Positions 37,188 through 49,433 of a stretch of DNA of 64,000 bases are shown one piece after another; the stretch's first letter is position 1; each line of letters starts with the position of its first letter. The position numbers and the translations under genes were made by a program. The stretch is taken from NCBI GenBank assembly GCA_003013855.2, contig PVNU02000773.1, forward strand, positions 2,669,001-2,733,000, written 5' to 3'. Below the pieces are notes generated by a model. It had not been told where the DNA came from. It searched no databases and saw only the letters and a list, made by a program, of their open reading frames with translations. The DNA comes from Liriodendron chinense. Its lineage: Eukaryota > Streptophyta > Magnoliopsida > Magnoliales > Magnoliaceae.

Positions 37188-38990
37188 AGAGGAGGGCATC
37201 GAGTCGAATCAGACCGAGTTTGGGCTGTCTCGATTCGATTCGGTTCGATTAAGGTGGAATCCGAACCCAACTTGACCTGGATTTAGTAGCTAATAGCTCC
37301 TGGCAGCATCAGCAGGCAGTCCGCATTACAGATTGCATCCTTTGATTGACATGAATCATTCATAGTCTCAATACCATCACATAAAAGGGACGGTATTATA
37401 ATCATGTTTCATTGATTATCCCAACCATTATATCTTGGATTCGAATATGCGCCATTCAACAAGTGTCTCATCGTACCCTTATCATGGTGTGGGCAGCATA
37501 ATCCAGATCACCAAAGATTCAGATCATCATTTCAAATCAAATAGAGAGTGAAAAACTGCATCATAGAGTATGGTATGAGGCCACCGGACCCTAGCAAAAC
37601 CCCTCTACTAGATCTCTCTCCCTTAATTTCTACACATGCCACACTCCTAGTTAGTATTTAATGACAAAATGGCATCTTAAAAGCATCTCATATGTGCTAA
37701 TTTCCGGCAGGTGAGAGGCAATGAGCAGCATATGACAACGTCACAAATGCACCCAATCCATCCTTTATGGCACCCTCCATTTTCCATCTTCCAAGTAAAC
37801 TTTCTACCATTTTAGAAAACTCCACCAAAGTCTGCGGAAAGCTCCACAGGCTTAGTGCGGATGTTATGATGTGCAGCTCCGACCACAGTTGGAAGAAATG
37901 CTAAGTGAATTGCAGTACAAGTGCTCCAAGATCTTTGCCATCTAGTAGGTGGGGCTTAATATTCTCTCTCCCTTAATCCAGGCTGGTCCACTGATCAGGT
38001 GGACCACACTCCTACCTTGAATGTAGACCTTTGGTGTTTCCTGGTAAGAGTATGCCCCCGCCTAATGAGTGGATTCATCGAATTTATGTTCGTGGCCTAC
38101 CCAACCTAATCATTGGTCGGATCCCATACAAGTGGCATGCTGAAAAAATCACAGTTATTAGAGGGAAGAAACAAAATAGGCCCAATCATCATCTTGAAGC
38201 ATCGATTCAATAGATCCCACCCGTATTATTTATGATTCCAAAGTAGCAGTTTGATGATTCTAACCATGTGATCTGTGGCCCGTTGTTACGGACAGTTGTA
38301 AGAAATTGGCCCCATTCAAAGGGATGCAATCATCTGCTTGGCATGATTCTTGGACCCTCTCTCTCTCTCTCTGTGTACATATGTAATATACATGTGTGTG
38401 TGTGTGTGTGTGTGTGGACAAATTCCTAAGGTTTTCAGTTTTTTGGAGTTAATATCAGGATAAAAAGGCATTATTTTGAAAATCTGGTTAACCATTTCTA
38501 ACCTTTTTGCCGAACCAAATCTGAAGATCCAAAGGTCAATACAAAAAAGGGAGGAGAAGAAAAAAACAGAGGAAGAGAGCAGAAAAATATTTTTCTGATG
38601 AAGAAATAACAGACTCATTCCACATTCGAAACGATTGGCACACAAGATGCTTCCACTGGACTCAGCCTGCTCCATTTCAAACCTTTCCGGTGGTGCATGC
38701 AGCTGCTGCTTGCCAATCAAACACGGATCCATTCAACAAACGCGGTGGCTTTTCAAACCAAAAGGATTGCGTGGGTAAAGTTGCCGGCATTGCGAGCTAT
38801 AAATCCACCATGAATTTCGATGCTAGAAGTTTAGCAATAACTAACTATTAAACAGAAGAATACTTATATATGTAAACACATAATAATAAAACATCCAGCA
38901 TAGTTAAAAGCAGCAAGCACAGGCATGGAACAATGAAATTCAAGGATATGTAGATCCAATTCCACATGGAATCCTTGAATGATTGGTAAG
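37188..38990. other. Intergenic 3' of the cornichon gene
   Basis: About 1.8 kb. A 'gattcgattcggttcgatt' patch at 37200-37270 and a GT microsatellite at 38394-38416 are the only distinct items. No ORF with recognisable motif. The 3' untranslated region of the cornichon gene probably ends between about 38700 and 39004. Confidence 0.4.
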
Positions 38991-39004
38991 GAGTGAGGGG
39001 GGGT

Positions 39005-39071
39005 TCAAAACATCCTAGATTCCAGTGAATCGTCTTCATCAATAAGTGACATGACAGCAGTCGACACGAGC
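39005..39071 (-). CDS. Cornichon exon 4
   Basis: Codes residues 127-148 (LVSTAVMSLIDEDD...) and the stop TGA at 39007-39005. The acceptor is TCTTTTGCAG before 39071. The acidic tail agrees with the family C-terminus. Confidence 0.88.
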
Positions 39072-42000
39072 CTGCAAAAGATAAATCGTGAGAGAGGTTA
39101 GTGTATTCCAGACAACCAGTAAGCAACATATACAAGGCAACAGAGGCAGCACGTCCAAGCCTTGCTATTGCATGGAACAAAACTGGCACAAACCTCAAAA
39201 TAGGCAAACTACAGCCGAACAGTTATGCAGCAATGAGAACATAATCAGATAAAATCACACCTTTCAAATAATAATCAGACAATTATTTCAAACCTAGTGC
39301 TTCGTAGAGCGGCTTTCCTGTTATTCCATTATCCACTCCAATTGAGATATGGAGAACCAAAACTCAAAGCACAAAATTTTCAGTTTTGGAAGATGAGGAT
39401 AAGACCCTGGAAAAAAAAACCATAAGAGGCAAGCTCTAGCAAGTGAAGGATCATTTCCCAATGTTAGATGGATGCGAATGCACACATGCACAAGGAGCTC
39501 AGCTGCTAATATCACCTGCATATATCCCCTCTCTAGTGATAGTCTGTACAACAGTGGGAGCTGCACACATGCGCGCGCGCGCGCACACAAACACACACAC
39601 ACACACACACAGAATTTAGTGTTGCTCTTAAATTGTCTTAGATAAATCTGAGAAATTTGTTTCCCTAGATTGAAATGTTCTCCTTGAAGTTTCCTAGTCT
39701 ATGAAGCATCAATGTGCTCAAACTATGACAGGGATCAACTGACAATTTCATTGCTGTGAAAAAAGAAGAATGTTGTTCTGCTGGATAAAATCGTCAATAG
39801 CTAGAGAGTTGCTGCAATTATTTTCTGGCGCAGAATGTGAGGATGATGTTTATTGAAAATTTTAATGATTTTGTTAGGTTAATGAATCAGTACAATTTAG
39901 CAGAGGGAGGGAGGGAGGGAGGGAGGGAGGGAGGAATTCTACCTTCTTAGGTCTTTATTGAATTGTGGGAACAGAATACATTCCAGGCCATGACATATTA
40001 CAAGCTCCACATTACATCTCATTTTGGGAGGACCCTTGATTAAAAGGGAAAACCAAATTTCTAAGATTACCATGAATTGTAATGCATGTGTGCTGAGGTG
40101 ATTCTAGTCATATTTAGCCACTAGAGCATGCAAGGGTTCTGAAACCTATTGGTTCTGCTGGAAGCTAAGCACAAAGATCCTCTTGGTTTGAATCAATGTT
40201 GAGTGGATGGTGGTGCTAAGCCCCCTATGACAATTGATGCCTTGAATGATGCTCAAATTGCATGCATCCTTTTCTTTTGATGTCAAATGTGCCACACCCT
40301 GGCGGGAGGATGTCATGCTAATGCCAAGAGGTCACTCGGAAGACCATAACTTCCACCAAAGGGAGGTAAGTACTAGGCGCAATGCATGTGTAGCATCTGT
40401 GAGCTCAGGATCATGGTTCGGAGGTCAACTAGGCATATGAGCTCCTGAACATGGTAGGAACATGGTACAGACCATCATCCTCGTGATTGCAGTATGAACC
40501 ACAGATCAGTGGTTGAATGGGGACAAAGGCCATGATCCACTTCTCTAGGGAGGAAGGGAGCTGCAAGTGTGTCGTGCACACTAATAGTCTTCTATTGCAG
40601 CCCGAGGCATAGACCTCTCCCCTTGGTAAGTGGAAGGCTGCAGGTGCTCTTAGGCATTATTGCAGACTGTTTGGGTTAACTCATGGCTCATCTCATATCT
40701 TGGAAGGTCACCAAGGAGAGAAGGGAGCAATCAGAGGACCATCTGGATGCTCAGGATTTTTTTGGAGGGGGTTGCAAATTTCAAGACAGATCAGCATATC
40801 GGTATGTATAGGGTCAAGTTTACTGTGCACTGGATGCCAATGGCACCTAAAGCTACGCCATAGTCTCATGGCAACGCTTGGGGTGCCTAGGATTATGTAA
40901 ATTTTCCATAACTGGCAAGGGGATGCTTTGACGCCTGCAAGACCAACTTAAAGCCATTGTCAGGTGCCCAACGCCTGGTGTCCAGACGACACAGGGGTAT
41001 CCTGCTGACACCAGTTTGCATCCCTGTTCACATTGGCATCATGAGGACAAATGCGCCAGCAAAGAAGACACATGCATGCTTTGTGAAACCTGGGCCTGTG
41101 ATGCACTAATGGCACCAGGCTAGGGGCGTCAACTGTTGGACTCACGCATCAAGCATGGGTGAGCGCATAGAGTGGGCACTGCAGGCAATGAGCATGAGCG
41201 CTTCTTGGGAGGGTGTACTCCTGACATTGAATGTCAATGCCTGTGGTTCTGCTTGACACCTCTTTGTGGAGGCGACGCCTAGAGGCCATCCTTTAAGTGT
41301 ATTACAATATGGCCCATTATTTTAATCTGTCACTGTATGATAAGCTATACCATGTATTTTACCAATACTGTGTGATAAATTAGGTTGCAGTGATTCAGTG
41401 ACGCAAGAAATTTGCTGAAATAATGAGGATAGAACAAGACGTTATGTTTGCCAAGAAATTTAGAATAGAGAACTATAATTCAAGAAAGTGGTGCCAAAGT
41501 ACACAATTATGCAATGAACTTCAGTAGAACGATCTCCATCATAAAACCTATGCAAATAATGAGAGTTTCATGTCCATGTACAGACTGGAAGAACTTCTTT
41601 TATTATAGAAGAATAGATAGGCTTCAATTAGATAGGACAACACACAAACTATATTAACATCTGATGAACGAATGAGGATAGAAGTTACATAAGGTTGAGT
41701 GAAAAAAGCATACCTGTAAAGAACAATAAAGAAGAGAACCAAATAGAAACCAATCTTGATCATTCGTAACTTCTTCTCGCCATTAAGTAAACTAAATATC
41801 TCAGTTACATCTACTAAATGCTTCCTTTGCATATACCTGAAACCCATAAAAGGAGCAGATGAACTAAGAGAAAATTCATTTTCTGCAGACAAAAAAAGGG
41901 TTGGCCTGAAAAGTAAGACTGCATCATTCATAAAACAAATGCAAGTCATTTTTTTTTTATGACGAAAGTTTGTCCCCACCCCTTTTTAAGGTGAGACTAA

Positions 42001-45000
42001 TTCCTGCATATGCACGCAGTCACCCGCAAACCACGTGGATCAGGTAAAGCACAGGGAGGGGAATTAAACTTGCATCTGTGGGGAGCAAACCGACAACACT
42101 AGCCATTTGCCCAAACCCCGTGCGGGTAACAAATCCAAGTCATAGACATATATTAACATAAATTTGACAGTTCAAATATGAAGAATGGGTTCACAGAGAA
42201 AATCCTGGATGAAGTTTTAACTGCCACACAACTTGAGCAGCAGTTGATGGAACTAGCATCTAACAGAAAGCGTGTCATCTAACAGAACTAACAGAAGCAT
42301 GACCTGGGGTATAACAAAGTCATAAGAAAAGGTGAAAACCAAAAGATAAAGGTTACTCCTGATACAAGCTTCCAAATGACTGAAGTGGGCCCCATGATGA
42401 TCCAGCGATGCACAGTTACTGTAGTTTTCCAATCACAAAGAAGAAAAGGAAGGAAGAAGAGCCATAGGCCCTGATACCATGTTGTGGGAAGTAAATCTCA
42501 AAGGAAGACAACAAAAAAGAGCCTGTGGTGGAAGATTTGAATTGTTTTCACAGTTCTTCTTCAATGGGAGGATACAACTTACAGATACTAGAACTGCCAA
42601 CCCATCTCTATGGGCTAAATGGTGGTCTTCGAGGGATTAGAATCCTTCACTTCTCAAAACCATCCTCACGGCTAAATATAGTGTCATACCTAATGGCTGG
42701 GAAATCAATATGACTCTAAAAGCTTGGGTTCTTTTATCTGGTGAGCAGTTCCTTGGGCAGCAGGGCTTTGTTCCAATCAGATTAGATTTTAGAGCTGGCA
42801 ATGTGATGACTTAACCCTAGATGCATGTATAATCAGGTGGAAGAGATTCAAATAATAAAATTAATTAACTAACAATTTTCAATCAAAGGGATTAAGCAAA
42901 TCCCAATACAAAGATGAGATCAATCCGTTAGGATCATGCCCCTTCACATACAATCATGTAAAACCATAAAAAAAAGGAAGACCTCGGGATATGAGAATAT
43001 TCCAAATCTAGCATAAGTCGGTCCACAGTCAAGCTTGGATCCAATTCTCATGGCTAGTCATCCCTCTTTTCCATTCATACCAAAAGGGGAAGAATCAGAA
43101 AAGAACGAAAGATATGGAGGAGAGATGGGTTCAAGATGAGAGAAAGTACGAATTATCCCAACAAGAAAAACAAATGATTCTTAGCTTTTCCTGCACCTTG
43201 AAGATATAGAAAAAAGAAAATTTTGAAACCGGGGTGGAATCCTCAACACCCAAGGGCCAATCCTGAAATCCTAATCTCTTTGATAAAAGAGGAAGAAAAC
43301 ATGCGAAATTTTATTCATTCCTTAATAATAAAATTAAGGCTTCTCACAGGTATATATATAAACCACGAAAATACTAAAGTACCTAAAAACAAGAAAAAGA
43401 ACAGAAAAACGCATAAAACTAAACAATGACACTAAAGTGTCTAAAAAAAAGAAAAAAGAACAGAAAAGTGCCTAAAAACTAAATCCACACCACGGCCCTG
43501 CGGTCATGATGCTTCTCTGGTCCTGCTACTCGTGTTCTCGTAGTGCATCAGAAAATGGGTCCGATGGGCCCGGCGTCCATCCACATCAACTCCTTTGCTC
43601 CGGTACTCTGTCGACGACGCCTCCTCCTCTGGTACACTCTAAACCGTGCACCACTGATGTCCTCATCACAATAAAGTGAGAATCCAATTTTGAAAAGATT
43701 TACTGGTTTGGGGAGGTTCCCCATTGGATTTTTTTTATTTTTTTATTTTTTTTGGAAGTGATAACATTTTTATTAAAAAAAGCTCGAAAATGAGCAAAGA
43801 ATACACCACCCTGAAGAACAAACTCCCAACAGAACCCAACATGACCCAACAAAAACCACTTAAATCAGGCCCAACTCTCAACAAAGGAGGCAATTTTTCT
43901 GATGGCCTCTTCCACTTTAGGGATATGATTCCTAAAGCAGCAATCATTTCTCTCCCCCCATATAACCCAAATTGCCACCATAATGAGAAGCTTCAATTTA
44001 GCTTTCTCAGACCTCCCCAACCCCCCACCCTGCCAAGCCCACAGAAGCTCTTCTATAGAACCGGGCATCACCCACGCCGTGTTGTCCGCCGTGAAGAAAT
44101 AACTCCAAACTTTTCCGGCAAACTGACAATGGATGAAACAAATGGTCTATGGTTTCTTCGTTCGCCATGCACAAATGGTCTATGGTTTCTTTGTTCGCCA
44201 TGCACATGAGACAAACGTTAAGGAGGATCATCCATCTTTTCTTCAAATTATCAATCGTGAGAATTCTCTTGTGACAAACCAACCAAATGAACACTACCAC
44301 CCGCCGGGGGGGGGGGGGGGGCGCGCATAATACCAATGCTGGAACGGGTGCATGGGGGACTGTTGTCTAGAGGCAGAAATAGAGTCAAACAAAGACTTGA
44401 CCGAGAAAATTCCCGACGAAGTACCAGTCCACGCCATCGAGTCTTCCACTTACGTCTGAATCTTAGCTTGTGAGAGGATCCCAAGCAAAGCAACGAACTC
44501 CTCGATCTCAGAGTCTAAAAGATCCTACGACAAGGAGGTGTCCACACTACCTTATCCCCCACAATTGAAAAACACTCCACCACGAAAACGAAACAATCAA
44601 TGGACAACATAGCAATAGAAGGGAACCTGGTCTGTAAAGCTTGGTTGTCGCACCAAACGTCTAGCCAGAATCGAGTACGACAGCCATTGCCCACAAAGAA
44701 ACAAATCTCCCTACGCACAAGGTGTTCCATAGCCGCCACCGCTCTCCACACCACAGAGGCCCGATGCAACAACGTAGCTTTAACAAACCATCCCCCACCT
44801 TGCCCGCCATGCTTGTTCGCCACCACTTCCCTCCACGACTTACCAACTTCCACCCCAAACCTCCAAACCCATTTCCCAAGCAAAGCGTCATTCATCTCCC
44901 CCAAAAGCTTAATTCCTGCCCCACCCTCTTTGATAGGTCTACAAACATACGGCATGTTCAAGAACGACGTCTTGATGAGAGTTAACCGGCCTCCCGTCAA

Positions 45001-48000
45001 CATATAGCGGCACTTCCAGCCAGCAAGTTTCCTTTCAATTCTTTCAATGACCTTATCCCAAAGGTGGATAGGCGGCTTTCTAAACACAAAGGCAGACCTA
45101 GGTAAGTGGTAGGGAAAGTTTCATTCTTGCAACCAAAAATTCCAGCAAATTTATTAAGCTCCTTCTCCCCCACATGGATACCCAACATCTCAGATTTCGC
45201 AACACTGACCTTCAAACCCAACACAGCTTCAAAACATATTGTATGCTTGCGAATATTATCAATTGTCGTAGACTCTGCCTCACAGAACGACAAAATGTCG
45301 TCCGCATATAAGAGATGAGAGATCTGACGCCCCTTGCTAGCAACCTAGAAACCTTGAATCAAGCTTGATTCCCTTCCTTTCCGCAACATTGCACTGAGCG
45401 CCTCTGTAATGACCACGAACAAGTACGGTGAGAAGGGGTCCCCTTGCCTCAGCCCTCTAGATGACCAAAAAAATCCTTTGGGGGACCCATTGATAAGAAT
45501 AGAGAAGGCCGGAGAATGGACGCATGCCTTGATCCACCCTCTCCATTTCTGTCCACATCCAAGTCTAAGAAGCATATGATCCAAGAAATCTCAGTCGACA
45601 TGATCATACGCCTTCTCCATGTCAAGTTTGCACGCTAACCCTCTTTCCTTCTTTCCATATCTATCCTTGATGCACTCATGGGCTATCAAAGCACAATCCA
45701 GAATTTGTCTACCTTCTATAAAGGCCCCTTGATTTTCTAATATGACTTTGTGAAGCACCTCCTTGAATCTAGTAGCCAAAATCTTAGCAAGAATCTTTTT
45801 GGAGGCCCCAATAAGGCTGATCGGTCTAAAGCCCTTCAATAGCTCTGCCCCTTCAACCTTCGAAATGAGCATAATAAATGTCGCCCCCATAGCCGAAGAT
45901 AGACATCCATGGTCAAAGAACTCAACCAGAAACTCCATCACATCTTTTCCAACCACCTTCCAGAACCTCTGGACGAAAAAGATGGGGAATCCATCTGGGC
46001 GCCTAGCGCTTTCTCCCCACCCATAGATCTCAACACCTCACAAACCTCATCCTCCTCAATAGGCTTCTTGAGGGAAACAACGTCTTCAACCGAAAGCTGA
46101 TCGAAAGTAATGTCGTTTAACTTGGGTCTTCCCCATTTATCATCCAACAATAATTTCAAATAAAAGTCAACTATTGCGTCTGAAATTTCTTCCTTATCCA
46201 AAGTGTGATTCCCTTCAATGAGAAGACACCCAATTCTGTTGTTCCTAGCGCGGAAACTACCCATGCTGTGAAAGAAACCCGTGTTTTTGTCCCCCGCTTT
46301 GAGCCACACTGCCCTGGATCTCTGCCTCCACTTGATGGAGGTTCCCCATTGTGAAAAGCTCAAAAGGTTATATTTGTTGTCAGGCAAAGGATGATTGTTT
46401 CTTTCAACAGTTCGGAGATCAGATAGTTTGGCAACTGTCTTTTCGCAGAAATCTGAGAGATCAAGGAATCATTGAGCTATACTAGCCTTTTGTGGCTTAT
46501 TGATAACATTATATGCCGATTGCAGGGGCTAACAGACACATCTGGTTTCTTGAACCTGATGGAAATTTCCCAGTTTGATAGCTGGCATGATCTCTTGTGC
46601 GAGGACAGTGGTGTTGTGGAGATTTTTTTCTAGTTCTTGGGCTACTAAGAACTTCCTGAAAATCAGAGCATTTACATGGACAGTATCTCAACAAAATTCT
46701 CACAATTGATCATCTAAGAAATCGCGGCATGATAATCCTGAACCAGTGCTCAATGTGTTGCACAAGCGAAGATCAGTAGGCCACCTGTTTATTCACTGCA
46801 CGATTGCAAAGAAAATTTGGAATGCCGGTGTTCTAAGTTTGGCATGGAGTGGATCTTCCCAGAATCCATTTTTTGAGTTGTTGGATCGTTGGTCAACGGG
46901 GGCTTGGTGTGAGGTCAGGTGTACTCAATGATGCAATGTGGCCCATCTGCTGATTTCAACTATTTGGTTGGAGCGCAATGGCCAGATTTTTATTGGTAAG
47001 GTTAGCGGTGAAATATCATCATTGAGGAAGATATTCAGACTCCTTTTTCTGTGGGCTAAAGCAGATGAAATTTTTGCTGCATTCAGTTTGCTTTGATAGA
47101 CTTAAAACTGGGAGGAAATATTATCTTGGTGGCTGATAACCCAGAAGTCTGTTGCGCGCTAGTCTTATCCCCCTCTTGGCATTATAAAGATAAACTTTGA
47201 TGGTTGCTCCTTTGGGAACCTAGGGCCAGCAGGTGTCGGTGGGATCACTCGGGATTGCATTGGGGCAACCTTGACTGTTTTCTTCTGGGACGACTGGTAT
47301 TAAAGACTCCAACTTCGCTGAGGCAGTGGATCTTCTGTGAGCAGTTAAGGTGGGGGTTGAGTTTCAACTTTTCCCAATGATCTTTGAAGGGGACTCCAAA
47401 AATGCAATCAAGTGGGCTTCATCATCTGTGACCCCATGGATAGTGCAAACTTAGTCAAAGAAGCATGTGACCTGTGCATTAACCGCTCTTTCTCTCTCTC
47501 TCTCTCTTAGATTGCAAAGAGGCAAATGGTGAGGCAGGCAATCTCGCCAAGAAGGGTGTCGTTAGTCTTGCCCTCCAAGTGGAGACAAACAATGACCGTT
47601 TTTTCTCCATGAGGTATTTTGTCGTTTTCCTTGTGTTCCAAGGCCTCTGTATTTTGTTCGTGCTTCTTTGTTATTCTTTCTTTTAACAAAAAATATCTCC
47701 ATTCATGAAAAGTAATATATTTCCACATTCATAAAAATAAAAAATAAAATCAATCTTCAAGCACACACATGTGCCACCATCAATCTACAAGTAACCCATA
47801 TGTGCCTCATCTGCCAAGGTGCACATGCCTGATGATCTTTCCCTTTCCTGAGGTGTTTGGAAAACAGCATGCAGGGCAGTGTTCAGACGCCTTCCAGAGC
47901 AGTGTCTGGAGTCAGGACAGGCCTCTCTAGGTCAGTGTCTGGGATAGAATTTCACTGCTACTCCTAGAGAAGCTAATTCATTGGCTGATTGTCTAGCCAA

Positions 48001-49374
48001 AGGTGTGGGTTGCAGTTCCTCGTATATCAATGACACTTACCCATTGCCTTAATGGATAAAGTCATCTTTCCTTTCTAAATAAAATAGAGTTGCTTATCAA
48101 AAACTGTGTTCTTCCAGAAGGGGGGAAAAAGACTTCAAATAAACGAAAAAGAGTTACTAGGAGATCACCATTGATGTGCATGTACAGTTGAGGACCTTTA
48201 ATATCTAGCTTTTTCACAAATCGATGACACATTTGTTACCAATCAGATCTCTAGAGGTAAGAATAAGCTAGGAATAAGTCATTTAGAGGCAACTACAAGA
48301 ACACTTGGATACATTAATAAGTAACAGGCGAACAATGGACGACCAAATCCTTGTCAAAAGGTGATTGAGAATGGAGAAGACGTGCTATGCTAATGTTGAT
48401 GGGTTACACATCCAGAATGACCTGATTACAGGGTGCGATTGTTTGTGTATTACTTGGTAGAAATCTTATAGCATGAAGAAGGACAAATGGTAGCCAGATT
48501 AAATGATCAGGTAGAAATACAGGAATTTAGCAATGTCGGCAACTGAAATAACCTGGCTCTAGTGAATTCCCAAGAATCTACATGAAAAAACAAAAACAAA
48601 AAAAAAATTGTAGTACAAATTTTCAATTTTGTGATGTGACATAGGGGTGCAACTCAGGTGTGTTGGGTCAGGTTGACTGGAAGCCCAAGCCCAACCCAAC
48701 CTAAAGATGACCCAACCTGCAACCCGACCCAACGTGAATTCCAACCCAAGGTGCCCAGCCCCGAGGCCTCAATACTCAACCCATCCCAATCGAACCCTAC
48801 CTAACCCAAATACATGTGATTATCCCCAACCCAAACCTAACCCGACTCGAATTCACTGAACCCTAACCCAACCCAAAATGCAAATTTGCTTGGTGTTTTT
48901 CAACCCAAACTTAGGTTGGTCAGTTCCCAAACCCAATTAATGTGACAATCTTGCACATGACATCAAATCCAGTATAAATACTCCAATCCTACAACCATCA
49001 GTTCATCAAAGAAAAGATCAAGGCCAGATAAATCAAGCCATATCGTGTGCCAAGAAGCAAGGGTTATCTAGTGGTTGGCAACAAGATCGCTCCTACAAGC
49101 TTTCAATGAACCAATGGTTCTACCCAATTTGAGGGGTTGGAATTTTATTTTACTTTTTCTACACATGGGTCGACCTGGAATTTCACTATTTTACTGTAAA
49201 AGAATTGTTGTATATTATAGTTGTGAAATTCATGGATTCACATTAGATTTGGATATGACAAATTTGAAAACCCACTATTTGGGAATCAAGCTACAGACCC
49301 ATGAATTTGGGAGCATTTACTGCAATGGTAGATCATTTACTGCAAAGGAATAACTTTTTTCCTTTCAAAGGACT

Positions 49375-49433
<59 letters not shown>

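Larger units (their letters stand above)
43727..46336 (-). mobile_element. 5'-truncated LINE (L1-type) with perfect 15-bp duplication
   Basis: The 2610-bp insertion lies between two identical GGAGGTTCCCCATTG copies (43712-43726 and 46337-46351). It ends at low coordinate in a T-rich tail (poly-A on the minus strand). The minus-strand reading frame, with several shifts, gives the plant LINE order. Linker KWRQRSRAVWLKAGDKNTGFFH comes first, then RT motifs GFRPISLIGASKKILAKIL, GAFIEGRQILD, KLDMEKAYDHVD and SRGLRQGDPFSPYLF, then the TTYLGLPL region. It ends in the zinc-knuckle-like C-terminal domain (LVCHKRILTIDNL). Endonuclease and ORF1 are absent. The catalytic YADD segment falls in a frameshifted gap. 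Confidence 0.92.

Noticed and set aside
36717..37195. 9-bp target duplication for element H
   Set aside because: TAGCGAGGT and the candidate right flanks do not match at any register tried; the same holds for M and O, so none is claimed.
38316..38732. 138-codon minus-strand ORF near the cornichon 3' end
   Set aside because: Contains microsatellite-encoded Thr-His and Arg-Glu runs and no family motif; likely non-coding.
44600..45007. 135-codon plus-strand ORF
   Set aside because: Antisense shadow of the minus-strand LINE reverse transcriptase region.
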